Shown: positions 57,180-64,000 of the stretch, piece by piece | Numbering within the stretch: position 1 is the stretch's first letter | Layout of the letters: each line of letters opens with the position of its first letter | DNA from: Dugong dugon | Taxonomy: Eukaryota; Chordata; Mammalia; Sirenia; Dugongidae | Direction: 5' to 3' | Length of the DNA stretch: 64,000 nt | NCBI GenBank assembly: GCA_030035585.1 | Contig: CM057469.1 | Coordinates: forward strand, 16,486,501 to 16,550,500 | The notes under the pieces: generated by a model | Database searches by the model: none | Seen by the model: only the letters and a program-made list of their open reading frames with translations | Told to the model about the DNA's origin: nothing | Made by a program: the position numbers and the translations under genes

Positions 57180-57849
57180 CTAAAAACAAAAGACAATACT
57201 TCATTTACTATTTTATGAAAACAAATGCTTGAAATCAAAGCATGGTTTATAGCAAGTAAATTTTTAAACAGAGAAGTATTCTGAATTTGGCAGTAGGCTT
57301 ACTGACACCACAGTATCACTGTGACTCATGACAAATGAATGCATATTAATTCACTGTAGAGAAAGTGAATGACTTATGCCAGTACGAAGATGCACAAATG
57401 CTTACATATTAGGGAAAAAAAGCCATACTTTCCAAAACATCATCTTTAGAACCAATTAAAAACTTGAAAAAGAACAAACTCAAACAAAAAGACAAGTTTT
57501 TTTCTACTATTGGTAAGCATCCTTATGCTTAGTCAAATGACAGTAAGATAATTTTGCTTCTAATATTACATCTGTTGTTGTTTTTGTGAACAGTCTTATT
57601 TATTGTAACTATTATACTTACAAAAATATATGGTGTGAAAGTGATCAAAAATCAGAGATTTACCTCGGCTTGTGGTTTTCAAACTTGCTCTACAAAGCAT
57701 GTGTGCGCGTGCGCGTGAATGACTACAAATCACCCAACCCCATTTCAACCATGACATCTCTGCTTTTGTTTTATGTAGTGTGTTTAAGATTATACTTGAA
57801 GAATAAACTGATTTCTAAAAATAAATATTTGAAAACCTCTGATCTAGAC

Positions 57850-57945
57850 AGGTCCTTCCATTTCTCAGATGAAGAACCTGAGGCTCAGGGAGTTGCAAAG
57901 TTGCCTAAGGTCACACTGCTTAATAAGTGCCAGAGTTTTGATTAG
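57850..57945 (-). mobile_element. MIR fragment, antisense
   Basis: CAGATGAAGAACCTGAGGCTCAG, GTTGCCTAAGGTCACACTGC and AGTGCCAGAGTTTTGATTAG are the complement of the MIR core. Confidence 0.85.
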
Positions 57946-58214
57946 GGCCTGGGAATTCTTGCATTAATCTGTATGACTTAGAAAATAAAGTCATTAAATA
58001 ATGTTTAACATGACTAGTTCAGAAGAGCTATTATGAAACAAAATTATTAATGTTAACATATGCTTAAATAAAATTTAATAAATTGATACTAATTGTTCCT
58101 GGCATCAAAAGTAAGTTAACAAGGTAAAAAACTGGGTTCAGTAAAAACAGAAAAGTTTAAACATATTCATTGTTAATTGTGTTCCAAATATTTTCTGGTT
58201 TTTATAATCTTGTT

Positions 58215-58370
58215 ACCTAAAGCGGCACTACAGACAAGCAGCCGATATCCTTTGGGAGCTTGTCAGAAAGGCAGAAGCTAAGGCCCTGCCGCAGAGTTAA
58301 TGAATCAGAATCTATATTTTAACAAGATACCCTGGTGATTCTTTTATACATTAAAGTCCAGAAACAAATG
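58215..58370 (+). mobile_element. hAT-Charlie fragment (MER20/MER5-like)
   Basis: CTTTGGGAGCTTGTCAGAAAG, GAATCAGAATCTATATTTTAAC and AAGATACCCTGGTGATTC occur in the order of this hAT family. Confidence 0.75.
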
Positions 58371-60404
58371 CACAAAAGTACTGAAGATTGTTGAGTTTGA
58401 TGCTTTCAATAAATGAAGTAGTTTTTATAACACACTAGTTCTATTGAGAACATTTCGCCTGTGCAGACCAGCCCTGTAGTCTAAAAATCACTCACATACA
58501 TTGGTGTATCAGATACTAAATGTTTCTAGGTTTGTTAAATAACCTAATTTACTGATATTCAGTTCCTTAAATTCATAGATTTATTGAAATGTATTATCTT
58601 AGCTATTTTTAAAGCCCAGATACATTTATACTGGATAGCATAGTTTTTAACAACTTTTGAAGATATCTGCAAAGTTGTAGTCAACTAATTTTCATTCTAT
58701 GTTAACAGTATCATTTAATAAATATTTTATTTAAAAGAAAGCTAAGGATCATAGAGTATATAAGCTTAAGGATCATCAGGTATTTATTCTTAAACCCATA
58801 AAATTATATTTTGTCATCATTTTCTCAAATTTCAGCAAATTCATGTGGGAATTTTTTGTTTATGCTAATTTCTTTCAAACACTTTCAAATGGCATTTTTC
58901 TATTATTTCAAGCTTTTAACATTTTTAGGATTCTTTCACCAATTTCTAAAGTAGACATCAGACTGGTTTGTTATTTTCTAGTAATTAGGAGTCACAACAT
59001 ACTATGTGAAGTAGCTGGCTTCTGATACTTCCTGGCTCATCTTAATTAAATTTATGGTTAAGGTATAATACCAATTTTGAGTAGTAATATGATACACTTA
59101 GTAACCCTCTTTGAGTATGCTCACTTCCCTTCTGCTGCTTTGGAGGGCTCTTCTCTAGCATGTTAAATATTGTTTGCAAATTGGTAAGTTTTTGATTTAT
59201 CACAACTTCTCTTTGTTAGAAACAAAACAAAACAAAAATAAGTGTTTCATAAAATGTCTGCACCTTATAAAGTCTATAGTAAATTGTAGCACATGGGATA
59301 ACTTCAGCCACATTTAAGGTTGTTTTATTTCCGTATCATTTTAATTTCACCCCAGTCATTTAACTTTGGCTGCTTCGTAATGGAGTTAAGTAGAGAAAAT
59401 GATGTCAGATTCCTGTATTTCACATTTCAGACACTTTTTAAATGCTTTAAAAGCTCAAAATATTTATTTAAGCAACAACCTGTAAAGTATGAAAAAGTAC
59501 AAAAGGAAATTTACTGGATCAAGTAGTGTTGGAGAAGAGAAATAATCAACTTATTTATAAAATTCTCCAATATGGAGAGAAGCACAAAATGTGTAATTTG
59601 AAATATTCAAAAATTTGTATTCTCAAAAGACAAAAACCTAAAGTAAAATAAAATTCAGAATGCACTAGATTCTGGCCAGTGACTGTAAAATGACAAGGGA
59701 GAAGAGTCCTTACTTTTACTACAATTAATACTAAATTCGACTAAAACTCTAAAAGAAATTCTCAAAGACTATTAAAAATATATCATGCAATATAATTAGC
59801 AGTAACATTTTGATGAAGTTATTAAAAACTAGTTTTAGTGAACCAATAGAAAAAGCAGTACTAGGAAAGTGGGTTAGCTCATACAAACTAACTGATTCTC
59901 AGCTCACGGCTACTATTAAAATTCTGAAATTCAATCTGTTAATAATGAGGATTTAATGAGAGTCTAATACGTAATTTTCTTTGAACTGTACGGCATATAA
60001 GAGAAAAGTTAAGATATGGTCTCTGTCTTGAAGGAGATAATAAGTTAAGAAGAAAACAGTAGCACTCTTAAATTCATACAGAAAATCAAACATAAACTGT
60101 GTGGCAGGGTATAGGGTGCTACAGCTATTAAAAGACATGCAAAAAAAGGGCATAATTAAAGCGGTACTCAAAGTGGAACACTAGCAAATTAGAAAGGAGC
60201 TAAGACTGCAGTCAGAAGGAGGTTGTTAATCAATCCACAAGGAACAATGTTTCATAGCATTTCCACCATGTTCCTATTCCTAAAACAATAACTCTACTGC
60301 AACATTAAGGAATTTTACTACTAACCATAATGGGGGAAAACAGGCTCCCCTATCTTCCCCCACCCCCACTCACTCTCTCTTTTATTACATTATATAGCAC
60401 TGTA

Positions 60405-60475
60405 TTTGTCTGTGTGTGTGTGCGCATGCATGTGTGTGTGTATGACAGAGAGACAGAAAGAGACAGAGAGAGTGT
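60405..60475. repeat. TG and GA microsatellite
   Basis: A TG-rich run with GCGCATGCATG in the middle (about 60408-60442), followed by GACAGAGAGACAGAAAGAGAC (about 60444-60472). Confidence 0.85.
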
Positions 60476-60639
60476 TAGTTACCTACTTAGTTTGTTTAGG
60501 GTTGGAGAGACTGTACATGGAGGTACAAACCAACAAACCCAGAATGGGGGTTAATAAGAATATAATTTTTTTATTTAGAAAAAAAATCTCTATTTTCACA
60601 TACACAAATATTAAATGAGAATTTGAATTTTTTATTTTT

Positions 60640-60810
60640 GTCTGAAGACAGTCAACAAATATGTACCAAGTATCTGTTATACGACACTGGTCACTGAGCT
60701 TGGCACTGTGAATACAGAAGTACGGAAAACAAACTCTGTCGCTACCATCTTGGAGCTCAGAGTCTGGTGAGGAAAGCAGATATTAATAAGTAATTGTAAA
60801 CAACTATGAA
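60640..60810 (+). mobile_element. L2-like fragment
   Basis: TCAACAAATATGTACCAAG, GAGCTTGGCACTGTGAATAC and CATCTTGGAGCTCAGAGTCTGG match the common mammalian L2 end block. Confidence 0.7.
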
Positions 60811-61157
60811 TTTATTAAATTCTTCTAGGCCATTTTAAATATTAGAAAACACTGCTGTAGGGAAAAACACTGGATACGAATACATTACTAGTGAGTATTT
60901 GTCTACACAAAGACCTTGCTTAAGAAGTGTCTAGAAAAACGTGAGATCAAAGCTGTTTTGAACATATTTTTTTTCTTCAGAGCCAGGGTAAAAGTCAGGG
61001 ATCCTCATCAGGCCGATTCTTAGGGGAGCCTCCACTTTATCTCTAGATCATATGTCAAAATATTTAAAATAGTTTGCATTTAATGATGAATGAAGCACAG
61101 CCTTTATCCTCAACTTTACCACTTTACCTCCAGTGGCTATTAATTCTTGGTACACAG

Positions 61158-61363
61158 TGTTGTTGTGTGCTGTCAAGTAGATTCCGACTCACAGTGACCT
61201 ATTAAGACAGAGTAGAACTTCCCCATAGGGTTTCCTAGGCTATAATCTTTACGGGAGCTGATTGCCAGAGGTCTTTCCTCCCACAAAGCCGCTGCGCGGG
61301 TCTGAACTGCCAACCTTTCAGTTAGTAATCAAGTGCCTAACCATTGCACCACCAGGGCTCCTT
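61158..61363 (-). mobile_element. AfroSINE, long form
   Basis: Antisense copy from TGTTGTTGTGTGCTGTC to ACCACCAGGGCTCC. It has a perfect 11-bp duplication, TTGGTACACAG, at 61147-61157 and 61364-61374. Confidence 0.95.
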
Positions 61364-61839
61364 TTGGTACACAGAAGCAACTCGAATATTCGTTTATGGA
61401 TTGAACTGAGAATGAAAGAAAATGAACAGATAGAATGGAACTGGAGACATCATTGAGACTAGAAAGGGGCAAAAGGAGAGCTTCAGAAGGTCAGAATACT
61501 AAAAAAGAGGATTTACCCTTTCTTTCTGTATTATTTTCACCACTCTATTCCACACCTTAAAATGGCAAAAAATAATGAGAGATCAGTCTACAAACATCGA
61601 ATTTACGGAGAAGATGGGAGTAAAGTAAGGTAAGGAAATAATATTCAATGGGAGTTTTATGGAATCAATATCCCCAGTTTGGCAAGTCTTCCCAGGGCCC
61701 ATTTATCTGTATGTAAGAAATGAAAGTTTGTTGGGAATTTCCTGTAGAGATAAAATGTCACAGCTGTTTATGATTTCCATAGCAATTTTATAAGCTTCCC
61801 ATCTTTTCTGAGCTCATTAAAATAATTTATATATATATA

Positions 61840-61960
61840 TAGTACTTCAGATGGCTTACAGAATAGTTTCTCATTACAGTTAATACACATATTGTTTTAT
61901 GACATTGGTTAACAACCCCACGACACATCAACACTACTCTCCCTTCTCGACCTCGGAGGA
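61840..61960 (-). mobile_element. L1 3' UTR fragment, antisense
   Basis: AGTACTTCAGATGGCTTACAG and CACATATTGTTTTATGACATTGG match the end of the elephant-type L1 3' UTR. An AT run precedes it. Confidence 0.8.
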
Positions 61961-62195
61961 TCTTTTTTTTGGTGAAAATATACATAGCCAAAGTTACACC
62001 ATTTCAAAAGTTTCTACATGTACAATTCAGTGACATCAATCACATTCTTCCAGTTGTGCTGCTGTTCTCACTATCCTTTTCCAAATTATTCCATCACCAT
62101 TACTTTCAACTCACTGCCCCCTAGGTATCCCATCAAACCTTCTGAGTTGCTGTTGTCAATTTGATCTCACATAAATAATTCTTTTTTCTTTTTTT
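61961..62195 (-). mobile_element. Older L1 3' UTR piece
   Basis: TTTTTTGGTGAAAATATACATAG, ACAATTCAGTGACATCAATCAC and TCCATCACCATTACTTTC match the antisense of old L1 3' UTRs. It lies between two copies of the younger L1 tail. Confidence 0.6.
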
Positions 62196-62199
62196 GTAC

Positions 62200-62635
62200 C
62201 TTAAATGAAGGTCTGCAGAACAAATAGTTTCTCATTAAACAGTTAGTACACATATTGCCCTATGACAATGGTTAACAACCCCATGACATGTCAACACTGC
62301 CCTTCTCAACCCTGGGTTCTATATCACCAGCTTTCTTGTCCCCTCCTGCCTACTAGTCTTTGTACCTGGACTGCTGTGCCTCATTAGTCCTGTTTTGTTT
62401 TATGGGGCTGTCCAATCCCTGGCTGAATGGTGAACTTTGGGAGTGACTTCACCACTGAGCTCAAAGGGTGTTCGGGGGCCATACACTCGGGTTTCTCCAG
62501 TCTACCAGGCCAGTAAATCTGGTCTTTTTTTTCTGAGTTAGAATTTTGTTCTACATCCTTTTCCAGCTCTGTCCAGGACCCTCTGTTGGGGAGCAGTCTG
62601 AGCAGTCGGGCACCATCTAGCTGTACTGGACTCAT
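62200..62635 (-). mobile_element. L1 3' UTR insertion, antisense, 5'-truncated
   Basis: CTTAAATGAAGGTCTGCAGAAC, CATATTGCCCTATGACAATGG and CCAGGCCAGTAAATCTGGTC, ending near CATCTAGCTGTACTGGACTCA. It is the same 3' UTR as 18457-19000. Confidence 0.87.
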
Positions 62636-62749
62636 CATCAACATAATTTTTACCTATATATGCTGAACAGTTAAGTATAAAGAAAAAAGTAATCTATCAT
62701 TTTGTTCTTGAATAAATACTAATATAAAATAGATTGCTCCAGTATGTGC

Positions 62750-63115
62750 TTAAATATTCATTCAAGAAATATTTTTCAATGTGCATGTATGTAGGAACTG
62801 TTATGAGCACTACGAATAAGCTGATAAACAAGTTATCATTTTCTATCTATTATTTATAAATTAGTAAATAGGCAACTATAAATAAGTCATAAAGTGCTTT
62901 GGAATAAGAACAGGGATTAATGGTAGCCTAGAGGAAAGATACCTTAGGAAGGGCTCAGGGAAGATTTCCAAGAAGTGATGTTGCATTCATTCATCATACA
63001 TTCATCTAATGAATATTGATATTTTATTTTTTTTATGTGCCATGAACTATTATAGGCACTTGGGATATAGCAATGAATAAAATTGTCAAAGTCTGTTTTT
63101 AAGAAGCTTATATTC
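62750..63115 (+). mobile_element. L2-like fragments
   Basis: Two end-of-L2 type blocks: TATTCATTCAAGAAATATTT at 62754 and TGTGCCATGAACTATTATAGGC near 63035, with AAGCTTATATTCTAGTATTG at the end. Confidence 0.65.
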
Positions 63116-63122
63116 TAGTATT

Positions 63123-63288
63123 GGAGCCCTGATGGCACAGTGGTTAAGAGCTCAGCTACTAAGCAAAATGCTAGCAGTTCAAATCCACCAACCACACCTT
63201 GGAAACCCTATGGGGCAGTTCTACTCTGTTCTATGGGGTCGCGAGGAGTCAGAATTGACTCGACAGCAATGGGTGTTTTCGGTTTGGT
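63123..63288 (+). mobile_element. AfroSINE, short form
   Basis: GGAGCCCTGATGGCACAGTGG to CGACAGCAATGGGTG. It is flanked by TATTCTAGT (63111-63119) and TATTTTCTAGT (63288-63298). Confidence 0.92.
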
Positions 63289-63299
63289 ATTTTCTAGTG

Positions 63300-64000
63300 G
63301 TGAGGTGAGGCACTATACAAACAAAAAGTACGTCAGTGGTGAGAAGTGCTATAGATGAGTAGAAGTTTGCCAGATGAAGAATGTTTCCTGCAAACAAACA
63401 AAAAAGTAACAACAATAAAAAGAAGAAAGAATGAAAAGAAAAGAAAAAAGAGAACAACAAACTATGTGAAGGCCTTGGAGGTACACTGGGCAGAACTAAA
63501 AGCAGTTTAATATGGCTGGAATTTGTAGTGTGTGAATGAGTAGTAATAACAGATGAACCTGGAGAGGTAAATACATGCAAGATAATGAAGGTCCTTATAA
63601 TTAGAATTGAGGAATTTTAATTTATCCTGGAGGCAATGGAATCCATTGATGGGATTTAATTATATACATATTGAAGCTATGATCTGGTCAAATTTACGTT
63701 TTAAAAATTTACTCTGAGGACTCCTGATTTTTGGGGAGATAGACTAGATACACTTTTCCTTATTCCTTGCAGTAAGTACAACTAAAATCCCTGGACATTA
63801 TACATCAAACAAACAGAAGACTCTGAAAAGGACTTTGAGATCCAAATGACAACACAGTGGTGAGTTCCCTGCATTTTCTTTTTGCCTTATATATCTCAGA
63901 TTTGGAGTTAAAGAAGCCAACAACCTGAAAACATCAACAGGTGCAGAGAAAAATAAACCCAACAAAAGTCTGCTCTCTCTAACTGAAGGATTAGAAAAGG
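63300..64000. other. Intron end of window, possible old L1 start
   Basis: 63560-63700 has an old-repeat look (GAAGGTCCTTATAATTAG, GGAGGCAATGGAATCCATTG). 63720-64000 resembles the plus-strand 5' end of an old L1. Neither call is firm. Confidence 0.4.

Larger units (their letters stand above)
57180..64000 (-). other. CDC42BPA: CDC42BPA intron, partial (6.8 kb seen)
   Basis: Intron upstream of the first exon in the window, with no further exon found. It carries old MIR, L2 and hAT pieces, two L1 tails and two AfroSINEs. 58370-60400 holds nothing I can name. Confidence 0.8.

Noticed and set aside
57586..57945. A 119-codon plus-strand open frame
   Set aside because: It spans intron sequence and a MIR fragment on the strand opposite to the gene, with no family resemblance.
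386..63288. tRNA genes at the AfroSINE heads
   Set aside because: B-box-like GGTTCGAATCC motifs are present, but they sit in SINE bodies with target duplications and do not fold as full tRNAs.
63221..63580. A 119-codon minus-strand open frame
   Set aside because: It begins in unique intron and ends in an AfroSINE, with Phe and Ser low-complexity sequence from an A-rich stretch.

Overview
The window is mammalian nuclear DNA, AT-rich and repeat-dense. It is almost certainly from an afrotherian, most probably an elephant. The evidence is about eighteen copies of a tRNA-derived SINE of the AfroSINE type (head reading GGAGCCCTGGTGG, tail with a GTCGATTCCGACTCA-like segment), an RTE-type LINE end, and a set of L1 elements whose 3' UTRs share one lineage-specific sequence. 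The species call is inferred from repeat content and could not be checked by alignment.

The only host gene I can support is CDC42BPA (MRCK-alpha, a Cdc42-binding Ser/Thr kinase), on the minus strand. Seven consecutive internal exons are present, in transcript order 57046-57179, 40338-40580, 39985-40095, 33844-34091, 17829-17934, 6655-6779 and 89-194. Their splice sites and phases join into one open frame of 1073 nt (about 358 codons) covering most of the central coiled coil. The kinase domain lies upstream of this window (beyond 64000) and the C1, PH, CNH and CRIB domains lie downstream (below position 1). Everything else is intron.

The introns are layered transposons. 195-6654 holds five AfroSINEs, a MIR and a 5'-truncated L1. 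6780-17828 holds a HAL1, a hAT element, an old L1 with a Tigger-like element and an AfroSINE inside it, and a younger L1 nested in the same old L1. 17935-33843 holds a nearly full-length but dead L1 (about 18457-25512) with an LTR inserted in its ORF2, a second LTR type at 27133-27676, an L1 3' end with three tandem tail modules (28219-29505), and long L2 remnants with an RTE insertion. 34092-39984 holds an old L1, four AfroSINEs, MIR and L2. 40581-57045 holds an old plus-strand L1 split by a class I (gamma-type) endogenous retrovirus at about 41849-50457, itself hit by AfroSINEs and an LTR. 57180-64000 holds old MIR, L2 and hAT pieces, L1 tails and two AfroSINEs.

There is no CRISPR array, operon or prokaryotic system, and I found no convincing new functional system. 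The most useful second-look items are the weakly spliced 81-codon CDC42BPA cassette exon, the nested provirus with its SINE-split zinc knuckle, an LTR family that looks like MaLR but inserted into young L1 and ERV sequence, inverted SINE pairs in the pre-mRNA, and an unidentified roughly 0.6 kb insertion at 53.74-54.35 kb.
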